From assembly GCA_031180665.1 (NCBI GenBank), contig JAPSLP010000016.1, forward strand, positions 1 to 64,000: a DNA stretch of 64,000 bases. Direction: 5' to 3'. Below, piece after piece: positions 41,583 through 50,420 of the stretch. Every line of letters starts with the position of its first letter. The stretch's first letter is position 1. The DNA comes from Cupriavidus sp. (GTDB lineage: Bacteria; Pseudomonadota; Gammaproteobacteria; Burkholderiales; Burkholderiaceae). The translations under genes were made by a program, and so were the position numbers. The notes under the pieces are model-generated. The model was given only the letters and a program-made list of their open reading frames with translations, did not search any database and was not told where the DNA came from.

Positions 41583-42674
41583 CTATCGCGCGGGCGCCAG
41601 GACGGACGCATCGATCGCGTCCAGCGTCGGCCTCCCCGTCAGCGCCATCGCAACCTCCAGTTCGGTCTGCAGCAGCGTGAGCATATGCGCTACGCCCGGC
41701 ATGCCGCCGACCGCCAGCGCATGGAGCACCGGCTGCCCGAGCAGCACCGCCGTCGCACCCAGGGCGATCGCCTTGACGATATCCGTGCCGCGCCGGACGC
41801 CGCCATCCAGCAAGACGGGCACCCTGCCGCCCACCTGCGCCGCGATGGCGGGAAGGCAGTCGATCGTGGCCGGCACGGTGTCCAGCGTGCGCCCGCCATG
41901 GTTCGAGACGACGATGCCGGCGACCCCGGCGTCCAGCGCCGGCTCGACGTCCTGCGGGTTCAGCAGCCCCTTGACCAGGACCGGCAGCGAGGCTTGCCGA
42001 CACAGCGCCTCGATATCGCGCCATGTCGGCGCGTGCTTCAGCATGCCGCGGAAGATGGGGCTGCCATTGCTGGCGCTGACCGGCGCGACCGGCGGATACG
42101 CGGCAAGGTTCACCGCCGCGACATCGTCCGGCAGGCGGAATCCCGCGCGCTGCTCGATATTGCGCACGCCACTGACGGCAGCGTCGATGGTCACCACGAT
42201 CGCCTTATATCCGGCCTGCTCGGCCCGGCGCACCAGGTCCGCCGTATCCTGCGGCCGCGGCTGGAAATACAGCTGGAACCACAGCGGCACCGTCGAGGCC
42301 TTCGCAATTTCCTCGAGCGTGACGCTGGATTGCGTGCTGACCGTCATCCAGGTGCGCGTCAGCGACGCCGCCTGCACCGTCGCCAGTTCGCCGTCCGGAT
42401 GCACCAGCCGATGGAAAGCCGTCGGCGCGATCAGGATCGGGTAGTCGAGAACCTCGCCGAACAGCGTGCAACGTGCGGACGCCTGCGACATGTCGACCAG
42501 CGCCCTGGGCATCAGCCGCAGCCGCTCGAAGGCGGCACCGTTCTCGTGCTGCGTGATGCCGTCCGCCGCGGCGCCCGCGATATAGGCGCGAACGCCCGGC
42601 TCCGCCCGTTCATGGAAGCGCCGCTCGTAGTCGCGCAGCGAGACGGTATCCGGGGGAATCTGCCAGCGCGTCAC
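41583..42674 (-). CDS. FMN-dependent alpha-hydroxy-acid oxidase/dehydrogenase
   Basis: 363 aa, starting with GTG in GTGA overlap with the piuC stop (42674/42671). TIM-barrel family of lactate oxidase, glycolate oxidase and L-lactate dehydrogenase. Conserved residues are PIAPTAFH-like FMN loop (LIAPTAFHRLVHPDGE), Tyr136 (QLYFQPR), Lys235 (VLVKGLL), catalytic base His259 with Arg262 (SNHGGRTLD) and the phosphate-binding DGGVRRGTDIVKA and GATAVLLGQP. Oxidises an L-2-hydroxyacid to the 2-oxo acid. Coupling to an iron hydroxylase and a TonB receptor is unusual for a plain lactate enzyme. Confidence 0.9.
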   Translation of the reverse strand: MTRWQIPPDTVSLRDYERRFHERAEPGVRAYIAGAAADGITQHENGAAFERLRLMPRALVDMSQASARCTLFGEVLDYPILIAPTAFHRLVHPDGELATVQAASLTRTWMTVSTQSSVTLEEIAKASTVPLWFQLYFQPRPQDTADLVRRAEQAGYKAIVVTIDAAVSGVRNIEQRAGFRLPDDVAAVNLAAYPPVAPVSASNGSPIFRGMLKHAPTWRDIEALCRQASLPVLVKGLLNPQDVEPALDAGVAGIVVSNHGGRTLDTVPATIDCLPAIAAQVGGRVPVLLDGGVRRGTDIVKAIALGATAVLLGQPVLHALAVGGMPGVAHMLTLLQTELEVAMALTGRPTLDAIDASVLAPAR

Positions 42675-43357
42675 AGCTCGGCCCAGCGCCGCAGCAGGTT
42701 GTGATAGTGATTGACGAGGGCCAGCACGGCGTCCTTGTCATCGCCCAACTGCTTGCGGATCTCGATGATGGCGAGATCGAGTTCGTACAGCGTGCGCCGC
42801 TGGCCGTCGTCCTTGACCATGGACTGCGCCCAGAAGAACGACGCCCAGCGCGTGCCCTTGGTGACCGGGGTGACGGTATGCAACGACGAGGCGGGATAGA
42901 CCACCAGATGCCCGGCGGGCAGCTTGACGGTGTGCGATCCGTAGAGGTCCTGGATCACCAGCTCGCCCCCTTCGTACTGGTCGGGATCGGACAGGAACAG
43001 CGTGCTCGACACATCCGCGCGGATGCGCATGCCGCCCGTTCCCGGCACGGTGCGGATCGCGTTGTCGACATGGGTGCCGAAGGTCATCGCGCTGTCGTAG
43101 CGATTGAACATCGGCGGCAATACGCGCAGCGGCAGCGCGGCCGAATGATAGGTGGGGTTGCGGCCCAAGGCGGTCAGCACCAGCTCGCCGAGCTCGCGCG
43201 CCTCGGCGCTGTCGACCGGAATCTGCAGGTTCTGCTTGGACTTCGCCGCGAGGTCGCCGGCGGTCACGCGCCCGTCGACCCATTGCGAGCGCGCGAGGCG
43301 CTCGCGGCAATACCGGATTTCTTCGGGGGTCAGGACATCGGGGATCTGGACCAGCAT
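42671..43357 (-). CDS. piuC: PKHD-type Fe(II)/2-oxoglutarate hydroxylase PiuC
   Basis: 228 aa, usual PiuC/YbiX length. MLVQIPDVLTPEEI at the N-terminus; iron ligands His96 and Asp98 (FGTHVDNAI) and His160 (SSLHTVTPV), with Arg170 (KGTRWASFFWAQS) for 2-oxoglutarate. PiuC genes typically accompany TonB siderophore receptors (PiuA/Fiu) and are iron-starvation induced; the substrate is not known. It is separated from the receptor gene by 173 bp that hold repeat copy 4, and overlaps the hydroxyacid oxidase gene by 4 nt. Confidence 0.93.
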   Translation of the reverse strand: MLVQIPDVLTPEEIRYCRERLARSQWVDGRVTAGDLAAKSKQNLQIPVDSAEARELGELVLTALGRNPTYHSAALPLRVLPPMFNRYDSAMTFGTHVDNAIRTVPGTGGMRIRADVSSTLFLSDPDQYEGGELVIQDLYGSHTVKLPAGHLVVYPASSLHTVTPVTKGTRWASFFWAQSMVKDDGQRRTLYELDLAIIEIRKQLGDDKDAVLALVNHYHNLLRRWAEL

Positions 43358-43431
43358 GGTAATTCTCGCGGGAATGGCGCAATGCAGTGCAATTCCGGGA
43401 TTCTAGCGGCTCAGCCATGGCCCACCTGCAG

Positions 43432-43502
43432 CGTCATCCCCGCGAATGCGGGGACCCAGTGGCTTTCAACGACGCTGGATCCCCGCGTTCGCGGGAATGA
43501 CG
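43432..43502. repeat. Paired-hairpin dispersed repeat, copy 4 (between receptor and piuC)
   Basis: Best-preserved copy: 28-bp left half CGTCATCCCCGC-GAAT-GCGGGGACCCAG, 15-bp linker TGGCTTTCAACGACG, 28-bp right half CTGGATCCCCGC-GTTC-GCGGGAATGACG. The halves are inverted copies of each other and each forms its own hairpin. Confidence 0.9.
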
Positions 43503-43530
43503 TTCCGGGTTCCGGCCCCTTCGTTTCCGC

Positions 43531-45807
43531 TTAGAACGTCATGCCGACGTTCAGCAGGAACGTCCTGCGCGAGGTCGGCACCGCGCGCACGGCGCCGAAC
43601 GACGACTGATAGTTCAGGTGATCCGTCAGGTTGTAGCCGTTCAGCGAAATCCGGTACTTGCCGACCTTGTACGCGATCATCGCGTCCAGCGAGAAGTTGT
43701 CCGGCATCTTGGCGGTGTTGGCCGAATCCGCCCAATAGCCGGTGGCGTACTGCAGGCCACCGCCGATGGTCAGCTTGCCCGGCACTGGCAGCAGCGTATG
43801 CGGGATGTCATAGGCGGTCCACAGCGTGACGTTGTGGCGCGACACCCCCGGCGCCGCATTGCCGACGATGGCGCCATTGGTGGCCGACGTCACCTCTCCG
43901 CTCAGGTAGGCATAGGCGACATTGGCGGTCCAGCCGCCGACGATGCGCCCGCTCAGACCCACTTCCACGCCGCGGATCTTGCGGCCTTCGCCCGAGTCGG
44001 AGAAGCCGTTGGTGATATCGCCGGTCACCGGATCGACCGTGTAGGCGTTGGACTTCTTGGTCTGGAAGATCGCGCCGGTCAGGCCGAGCCGCTTGTCGAG
44101 GAAGTCGACCTTGGCGCCCACCTCGATGGTGTCCGAACGCTCGGGCTCGTTGCCGACGCCACTGCGCGGCACTTCCGAGGCCACGCCGCCGACCGCCACC
44201 GCGATATCGGTGCCCACCGGCCGGTAGGTGCGCGAGAACGAGGTGTAGAACATCGCGTCCTTGGTCGGCTCCCAGATCGCACTGATGGACGGGCTCAGCT
44301 TCTTCGAGTCGGCCTTGCCGCCCAGCGTCGAGGCGCTGGTCGAGAATTCGCTCTGGAAGTAGTCCCAGCGCAGGCTGCCGAGCAGCGAGAACTTGTCGTT
44401 CAGCCAGACGCGGTCGTTGACGAACACGCCGACATTGGTGGCATTGGCGTCGCGGGTGTTGGCGTACGCGACCGTCGCGTTCGGGCTGTTGCCGAAGACC
44501 GGATTGACCACCGTCTGGTTGTTGTTGCGGCCGGTCCACGTGCCCATGCTGCGATGGTCGCGCTGGTAGATCGTATCGAGGCCGACCATCGCCTTGTGGC
44601 GCAGGCTGCCGGTCATGAACTCGCCCTTCGCGCTCAGCACGTTCTGAATCCCCCAGCCGCGCTGCAGATACGTCATGCCACCGCCCGCGCCATACGACAA
44701 GGGGACGTTGCCGCCGGCCAGCAGCCGCTGGAGGTCGGCGGCATTGATGGCGGCGGGATTGGTCGCCGAGAAGTCGCGCTCGTAATAGCTGAAACGCGTG
44801 TCATTGCTGATCGTGATGCCGTTGTCGAGCTTCGTCTTGAAGTTCGACGACACCACGTGCGCATCGGTCCTGTCCCGGTCGGTGTTGCGGACGTACGAGG
44901 TCGACGACGAAATGCCCGGCACGCCGTACTCGGTCAGCGGGCGGTAGATGCCATCGGAGCCCTGCGCGACCGGCACACCGAAGTCCGGCGCGCCGGTGCG
45001 GCGCAGGTACGAATAATTCAGGTGCCATTCGGTGCTGGTGCCCAGACCCGTGCCGAAATCGATGGCAAGGCCCCGGCGATCGTCGCCGACGTGGGCGCGG
45101 TCGGCCACCCGGCCGTTCTGGAACATGCCGTTGATGCGCAGCGCCGAGGTGTCGTTCAAGCGGAAGTTGCTGTCGACCGTGGTCCGATAGGTGTCTTCGG
45201 TGGCGAAACCCTGGTCGATGCTGGTGCTGGTATGCAGGTTCGCCTTCTTGGTGGTCTGGTTGATCAGGCCGCCGACATTGCCCACGCCGAAGCTCTCGCC
45301 CGACGGTCCCTTGATGACCTCGACGCTTTCGGTGTTGAACGCATCGCGCTTGTAGGCGCCGAAATCCCGCAGGCCGTCGACATAGATGTCGCCCTTGGCG
45401 GACAGGCCGCGAATGCGGAACTGGTCCCCGCTCTGGCCGCCGTTGCCCTCGCCGGTCGAGATCGTGATCCCCGGCACGTTCTTCAGGATCTGCTCGAGCG
45501 AGGTGGCGTGCTGCTGCTCGATGACCTCCTGCGGCACGACGTTGATCGTCTTCGGCGTTTCCCGGACCGTGTCCGGCAGCCGCGAGATGCCGAGCGGCGC
45601 CTCATTGGTGTTCCGGATGGCGTCGCCGGAGACCGTCACCTGGGGCAGCACGTTGCCGCCGGACTTCGCGCGCCCGGTCGTGGTGTCCGCGCCTGCCGTG
45701 GCCTGGGCATGGGCCGCGAGCGGGATCGTAGAGACCGAAATCACCAGACCGGCGGAAGCACCTGAGACCAGCAGGCGGATGGCGTTCGCTATTTTTCTTT
45801 GCTGCAC
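43531..45807 (-). CDS. TonB-dependent siderophore receptor (PiuA/Fiu-like)
   Basis: 758 aa. Signal peptide 1-34 (AAHAQA), a plug domain (~70-190: RETPKTINVVPQEVIEQQHATSLEQILKNVPGITISTGEGN, then RIRGLSAKGDIYVDGLRDFGAYKRDAFNTESVEVIKGPS) and a 22-strand outer-membrane beta-barrel ending in MTF with C-terminal Phe. The pattern is that of catecholate receptors Fiu/PiuA. Moves ferric siderophore into the periplasm using TonB energy. A near-consensus Fur box lies 134 bp before the start. Upstream on the same strand is a two-component system, as with PirA/PirRS. Cognate siderophore not determinable. Confidence 0.93.
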   Translation of the reverse strand: MQQRKIANAIRLLVSGASAGLVISVSTIPLAAHAQATAGADTTTGRAKSGGNVLPQVTVSGDAIRNTNEAPLGISRLPDTVRETPKTINVVPQEVIEQQHATSLEQILKNVPGITISTGEGNGGQSGDQFRIRGLSAKGDIYVDGLRDFGAYKRDAFNTESVEVIKGPSGESFGVGNVGGLINQTTKKANLHTSTSIDQGFATEDTYRTTVDSNFRLNDTSALRINGMFQNGRVADRAHVGDDRRGLAIDFGTGLGTSTEWHLNYSYLRRTGAPDFGVPVAQGSDGIYRPLTEYGVPGISSSTSYVRNTDRDRTDAHVVSSNFKTKLDNGITISNDTRFSYYERDFSATNPAAINAADLQRLLAGGNVPLSYGAGGGMTYLQRGWGIQNVLSAKGEFMTGSLRHKAMVGLDTIYQRDHRSMGTWTGRNNNQTVVNPVFGNSPNATVAYANTRDANATNVGVFVNDRVWLNDKFSLLGSLRWDYFQSEFSTSASTLGGKADSKKLSPSISAIWEPTKDAMFYTSFSRTYRPVGTDIAVAVGGVASEVPRSGVGNEPERSDTIEVGAKVDFLDKRLGLTGAIFQTKKSNAYTVDPVTGDITNGFSDSGEGRKIRGVEVGLSGRIVGGWTANVAYAYLSGEVTSATNGAIVGNAAPGVSRHNVTLWTAYDIPHTLLPVPGKLTIGGGLQYATGYWADSANTAKMPDNFSLDAMIAYKVGKYRISLNGYNLTDHLNYQSSFGAVRAVPTSRRTFLLNVGMTF

Positions 45808-45940
45808 GGAGGACTCCAGAGAAGGACAACGGACATGACGCTGCCGAGCCTCCGCTGGAAACGATTAGCACCCTCCCCGTCAAAGAGGTGAACACCGCAT
45901 TTCGGCGCTGCCGCAACGGCAGGCTCTCAGCAACCGTCAA

Positions 45941-45960
45941 AATGCGAATGATTACCATTT
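45941..45960 (-). promoter_or_regulatory. Fur box of the TonB receptor gene
   Basis: AATGCGAATGATTACCATTT, 18 of 20 matches to the common proteobacterial form AATGAGAATGATTATCATTT. Located 134 bp upstream of the receptor's ATG. The rest of the 45808-46154 interval is non-coding; ACCGGCC-CAGC-GGCCGGT at 46041-46058 may mark the 3' end of the kinase mRNA. Confidence 0.75.
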
Positions 45961-46154
45961 GATGTTGCCGGCGTTTGTTGATTTGTGGCGAACTATTGCA
46001 GCGTGAAGTCGTTGACATAATTCGCCACAATCGGGTCCGCACCGGCCCAGCGGCCGGTCCCACCCAAGTTTCCGCAACGTTCCCGCCTTCGCTCCGACTC
46101 CGCTTCCCCGTCCGGTCCTGCCTTGGGTGCGCCTCCGGCGCCGCCGCCCGCCGC

Positions 46155-47528
46155 CTAGTTCGGCAGTTCGATGACGGCCCGCAGCCCGCCCTCCGCCCGG
46201 TTGTGCAGCGTGACGTCGCCGCCGTGGGCGCGAATGCAGGAACGGGCGATGGCCAGGCCCAGGCCGAGCCCGCCGGTGTCGGCGCTGCGCGCGGAATCGA
46301 GGCGCGTAAACGGCTCGAATACCCGCTCCAGCTGTTCGGCATCGATCCCGGGCCCCTCGTCCTCGACCTCGATGCGCAGCCTATGCCGCACCTCGTCCGC
46401 GACGACATGGATGCCGACCTGCCCGTAGCGCGCGGCATTGTCGAGGATGTTGCTCAGCCCGCGCTTCAGATGGACGGGGCGGCAACGATAGAACAGCCCC
46501 GGATCCGGCCGCGTTGCGCAGTGCACCTCGCGCCCCTGGATCGTCTGCTGGTCGACGATCTCCTGGATCAGTTCGTCCAGCCTGACGTCCTGGGTCGGCT
46601 CCTGCAGCGCATCGTCGCGCGCAAACTGGAGCGCCCCTTCGACCATCACGCTCATGTCGTCCAGCGTCTTGACCATCGCGTCGCGCAGCTCGGCGTCGTC
46701 GATCAGCTCGGCGCGGATGCGCAGCGAAGTCAGCGGCGTGCGCAGGTCATGCCCGATGGCCGCGAACATCTGCGTGCGCCCGTTGACGAAGCGGGTCAGG
46801 CTCTCCTGCATGTCGTTGAACGCCTGCGTGATCTCGCGCACGCCGCTGAGCCCGTCGGGCGCGGGAAGAATGACACGCTCGCCGCGGCTGACGCGCCTCG
46901 ACGCCTCGGTCAGCAGCCGCAGCGGACGCATGATGCGGCGCCCGAACAGCAGCGCGATGATCGCCGTCGGCAGCATGCCGACCAGCAGCGAAAAGCTCAG
47001 GACACGGGACCAGTGCGCGGGGACCATCGTCGGCCAGTGCCGGCTGTGTAGCCAACGTCCGTTGGGCAGCCGGACCTCGACGTCGAGTGCCAGGGCATGG
47101 GTTCGGCTGAACGCCCGCTCCAGCCAGTTGCCGCCGCGTTGGCCGCCCTGTTCGGGCTCGGCCTGCTGCAAGCGGACGCGGATCGGCACATTGTCCGCAA
47201 CGTCGAGCAGGCTGCGCAGCCGCTGCGCGATCGCGCGCTCCTGCTCGCCCATTCCGTACGGGTCCGGCAAGGCGTGCGGGGCGAGCCGGAACATCGAATC
47301 CGGCAGGCTGATGTCTTCGAGCAAGGCGTCGGCCTCCGCGGATCGGCTGGCCAGCCGGTAAGCGGACAGGATCCGCGTCTCGATGGTCCGCACCGACAGC
47401 GGATGGAGCGAGGCATTGTCCGCCCGCCACCACGACAGCGCGACCACGGCAAAGACGTGCGCGGCCAGCATCGCCAGTAGCCACAGGGCCACGAGCTGGC
47501 CCGACAGGCTGCGCGGAAACCATTTCAT
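46155..47528 (-). CDS. Sensor histidine kinase next to the siderophore receptor
   Basis: 457 aa. TM1 (~10-31), periplasmic domain (~35-165), TM2 (~168-190), HAMP (~191-245), HisKA with AAIGHDLRTPLTSLRIRAELI, HATPase with NILDNAARYGQ, EDEGPGIDAEQLERVFEPF and GGLGLGLAIARSC. Overlaps the regulator gene by 4 nt. Same strand as and directly upstream of the receptor gene, reminiscent of PirRS/PfeRS systems that sense catecholate siderophores and activate their receptor; the sequence does not prove the ligand. Confidence 0.92.
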   Translation of the reverse strand: MKWFPRSLSGQLVALWLLAMLAAHVFAVVALSWWRADNASLHPLSVRTIETRILSAYRLASRSAEADALLEDISLPDSMFRLAPHALPDPYGMGEQERAIAQRLRSLLDVADNVPIRVRLQQAEPEQGGQRGGNWLERAFSRTHALALDVEVRLPNGRWLHSRHWPTMVPAHWSRVLSFSLLVGMLPTAIIALLFGRRIMRPLRLLTEASRRVSRGERVILPAPDGLSGVREITQAFNDMQESLTRFVNGRTQMFAAIGHDLRTPLTSLRIRAELIDDAELRDAMVKTLDDMSVMVEGALQFARDDALQEPTQDVRLDELIQEIVDQQTIQGREVHCATRPDPGLFYRCRPVHLKRGLSNILDNAARYGQVGIHVVADEVRHRLRIEVEDEGPGIDAEQLERVFEPFTRLDSARSADTGGLGLGLAIARSCIRAHGGDVTLHNRAEGGLRAVIELPN

Positions 47529-48271
47529 GATGGCAGGACCGAGACTTTGGTCGCCAACAGGTAGCCGTCGCCGCGGACGGTCTTGAGCATGCCGGGATGG
47601 CGCGGATCGGGTTCGAGCTTCTTGCGCAGGCGGCTGACCTGGCTGTCGATGCTGCGGTCAAACGTCATCGTTCCCGCGCGCTGCGTCATGTCGAGCAGCT
47701 GGCTGCGGCTCAGGACCCGGTTGGCATTTTCGACCAGCGCCCGCAGCAGATGAAACTCGGCGGTGCTGAGCGGCACCTCCTCGTCGCGCGGATTGCGCAG
47801 CGCCCGCGTCCTGGTATCGAAGGTCCAGCCGCAGAAGGTGAAGCGGTACTCCCTGGGCGCCGGCACATCGCCCGGCTCGCGCGCCTCCGGCAGGCGGTTG
47901 CGGCGCAGCACGCTGCGGATGCGGGCCACCAGCTCGCGCGGATCGAAGGGCTTGACCACATAATCGGCGGCGCCAATCTCCAGGCCGGCGATCCGGTCCG
48001 CCTGCTCGGTCATCGCGGTCAACAGGATGACCGGCGTTCCCACGTGCTCGGACACGTAGCGGCACAGCGACAAGCCATCTTCACCGGGCAGCATGATGTC
48101 CAGGATGATCAGGCTGTAGCGGCGCTCCTCCAGCCGCTGGCGCATCGCCTTGCCGTCGGCCACGGCCTCTACGTCGAAATCGAACCGCCTGATGTAAGTC
48201 GACAAGGGATCACGTATGTCCTTGTGATCGTCGACGATCAGGATGCTGGGACGGGGGTCCATTCTGCTCAC
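47525..48271 (-). CDS. OmpR family response regulator of the iron module
   Basis: 248 aa. Receiver with ILIVDDHKDIRDPL, phospho-acceptor Asp in LIILDIMLPGEDG, and DYVVKPFDPREL; C-terminal winged helix with LSTAEFHLLRALVENANRVLSRSQLL, SIDSQVSRLRKKLE and LKTVRGDGYLL. An in-frame second start (MDPRPSILIV, 48262) is possible. First gene of the two-component operon; a weaker Fur-like site lies just upstream. Confidence 0.92.
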   Translation of the reverse strand: MSRMDPRPSILIVDDHKDIRDPLSTYIRRFDFDVEAVADGKAMRQRLEERRYSLIILDIMLPGEDGLSLCRYVSEHVGTPVILLTAMTEQADRIAGLEIGAADYVVKPFDPRELVARIRSVLRRNRLPEAREPGDVPAPREYRFTFCGWTFDTRTRALRNPRDEEVPLSTAEFHLLRALVENANRVLSRSQLLDMTQRAGTMTFDRSIDSQVSRLRKKLEPDPRHPGMLKTVRGDGYLLATKVSVLPS

Positions 48272-48284
48272 ACTGCTATCAATA

Positions 48285-48307
48285 AACGAGAATCGTTATC
48301 GTATTCT
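48285..48307. promoter_or_regulatory. Weak Fur-like site / dyad in the regulator-GbsR divergent region
   Basis: AACGAGAATCGTTATCGTAT matches about 15 of 20 positions of the Fur consensus; it includes the dyad AGAAT-N9-ATTCT (48289-48307). Placed 14-36 bp upstream of the two-component operon and ~130 bp before the GbsR gene. Confidence 0.4.
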
Positions 48308-48437
48308 ACAGTGTGGTGACCGCCGACTTTCCTGCCCTGGGCCGCGACACCCGGTCGCACCACGGCCATCTCGCTTGCCGCACCGCGGCATTTCGTTCTA
48401 AACTTTCACAAATTCCTGAAAATTCAAACAGACGAAC

Positions 48438-49034
48438 ATGCAACTCTCGCCCCTGGTCCAGCGCTTCGTTCTCCATTTCGGCGAAATGGGCAGCCGCTGG
48501 GGCATCAACCGCACCGTCGGCCAGATCTACGCCCTGCTGTTTACCGCGGCGCGACCGCTCAATGCCGACGAGATCGCCGAGTCGCTCGGTTTCTCGCGCT
48601 CCAACGTCAGCATCGGGCTGAAGGAGCTGGAGTCGTGGAACCTGGTACGGCTTTCGCACCAGCCGGGCGACCGGCGCGAGTATTTCTCGGCCCCAGACGA
48701 TGTCTGGGCCATTTTCCGGACCCTGGCGGAGGAGCGCCGCCGCCGGGAGATCGATCCCACTTTGTCGATGTTGCGGGAAGTTCAGCTCGAGACGCCGAGC
48801 GATCCCGCCGACAAGCACGCCCAGCGGCGCATGCAGGAGATGTACGAGCTGATCCTGCTGGTGACCGGCTGGTTCAGCGATATGCAGAAGCTGGATGTCG
48901 CCACCCTGGAAAAATTGATGCGACTCGGGTCCCGCGTGACTAAGCTGCTGGAAGCGAAGGACAAGCTATCCGGGGCCCTCGGCGTCAAACCCGCCGAAGG
49001 CAAGCGCAAGCCGGCTCGCACCAAGAAGGAGTAG
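48438..49034 (+). CDS. GbsR/MarR family transcriptional regulator
   Basis: 198 aa. Winged HTH of the GbsR group (FVLHFGEMGSRWGINRTVGQIYALLFTAARPLNADEIAESLGFSRSNVSIGLKELESWNLVRLSHQPGDRREYF), then a helical dimerisation region and a Lys-rich tail (GKRKPARTKKE). Its stop lies 7 bp before cioA and the ribosome site of cioA (GGAG) is inside its 3' end, so it is co-transcribed with the bd oxidase and probably controls it. Signal unknown. Confidence 0.9.
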   Translation: MQLSPLVQRFVLHFGEMGSRWGINRTVGQIYALLFTAARPLNADEIAESLGFSRSNVSIGLKELESWNLVRLSHQPGDRREYFSAPDDVWAIFRTLAEERRRREIDPTLSMLREVQLETPSDPADKHAQRRMQEMYELILLVTGWFSDMQKLDVATLEKLMRLGSRVTKLLEAKDKLSGALGVKPAEGKRKPARTKKE

Positions 49035-49040
49035 TGCCCC

Positions 49041-50420
49041 ATGTTGTCGTCGCTCGACCCGATCCTGCTGGCGCGGATCCAGTTCGCCGCCAATATCACC
49101 TTCCACATCCTGTTCCCCACCATCAGCATCGCGCTCGGCTGGGTGCTGCTGTTCTTCAAGCTGCGCTACGGCAAGACCGGCGACGAGCGCTGGATGGCCG
49201 CCTACCGCTTCTGGGTCAAGGTCTTCGCGCTGACCTTCGCGCTGGGCGTGGTCAGCGGCATCACGATGAGCTTCCAGTTCGGCACCAACTGGCCGGGCTA
49301 TATGGAAACCGTCGGCAATATCGCCGGTCCGCTGCTGGCCTACGAGGTGCTGACCGCGTTCTTCCTGGAGGCGACCTTCCTCGGCATCATGCTGTTCGGC
49401 ATGCGCCGCGTCAGCAATCGCACTCATACGATCGCCACGCTGCTGGTGGCCGGCGGCACCACGCTGTCGGCGTTCTGGATCCTCGCGCTGAACTCGTGGA
49501 TGCAGACGCCCGCGGGCTTCGAGATGATCGACGGCAAGGCCCATGTGGTCAGCTGGCTGCAGGTGATCTTCAACCCGTCGTTCCCGTTCCGCCTGACCCA
49601 TATGCTGATCGCCTCGGGGCTGACGGTGTCCTTCCTGCTGGCTGGCATCTCCGCCTATCGCTGGCTGCGCAACGACCGCTCGCCTGAGGTCCGCTCGACC
49701 ATGCGCACCGGCGTGATGGTGGCCGCGGTGCTGATCCCGCTGCAGATCATCGTCGGCGACCTGCATGGCCTCAATACGCTGGAACACCAGCCAGCCAAGA
49801 TCGCGGCGATGGAGGGCATCTGGACCACGGGCACCAGCGTCCCGGCGGTGCTGTTCGGCTGGCCCAATGCGGTGACGCAGAGCACCGACTGGGAGATCTC
49901 GATTCCCAAGCTCGCGTCCTTCTATCTGACCCACACCTTCGACGGCGAGGTCAAGGGCATCGACGCCTTCCCCGGCAAGCACCCGCCCGTGGCCCCGGTG
50001 TTCTTCGCCTTCCGCATCATGGTCGGGATCGGCATGCTGATGCTGCTCGTCTCCTGGCTGGCAGCCTGGCAATTCAAGCGGCGCGGCGAGCCGTCGCGCG
50101 GCGTGGCGCGCCTGCTGCTGGCGATGACCTTCTCGGGCTGGATCGCGCTGGTGGCCGGCTGGTATGTCACCGAGATCGGCCGCCAGCCCTACCTGGTCTA
50201 CGGCGTGCTGACCACCGCCGAGGCGGCCTCGAAGGTGCCGGCGACGATGGTCGCCTCGACCCTGGCGATGTACCTGTCGCTGTATCTGCTGCTGATTGCC
50301 GCCTATATCTCGGTGGTCTTCTATCTGGCCCGCCGCGCCGGCACCGATCCGGCCATCGACGAACCGGAAATCGAAACCCCTCAACCTGTCATCGGCGGCA
50401 AGCCCCGGAGCGCGCAATGA
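49041..50420 (+). CDS. cioA: Cyanide-insensitive bd-type quinol oxidase subunit I
   Basis: 459 aa. Heme ligands His22 (FHILFPTISI) and His187 (RLTHMLIA) match E. coli CydA His19/His186. It has the short Q-loop and the GRQPYLVYGVLTT motif near the C-terminal part, which separates CioA from canonical CydA (GRQPW). About nine transmembrane helices. High-affinity, non-pumping ubiquinol oxidase active under low oxygen, cyanide or nitric oxide/oxidative stress. ATGA overlap with cioB. Confidence 0.95.
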   Translation: MLSSLDPILLARIQFAANITFHILFPTISIALGWVLLFFKLRYGKTGDERWMAAYRFWVKVFALTFALGVVSGITMSFQFGTNWPGYMETVGNIAGPLLAYEVLTAFFLEATFLGIMLFGMRRVSNRTHTIATLLVAGGTTLSAFWILALNSWMQTPAGFEMIDGKAHVVSWLQVIFNPSFPFRLTHMLIASGLTVSFLLAGISAYRWLRNDRSPEVRSTMRTGVMVAAVLIPLQIIVGDLHGLNTLEHQPAKIAAMEGIWTTGTSVPAVLFGWPNAVTQSTDWEISIPKLASFYLTHTFDGEVKGIDAFPGKHPPVAPVFFAFRIMVGIGMLMLLVSWLAAWQFKRRGEPSRGVARLLLAMTFSGWIALVAGWYVTEIGRQPYLVYGVLTTAEAASKVPATMVASTLAMYLSLYLLLIAAYISVVFYLARRAGTDPAIDEPEIETPQPVIGGKPRSAQ

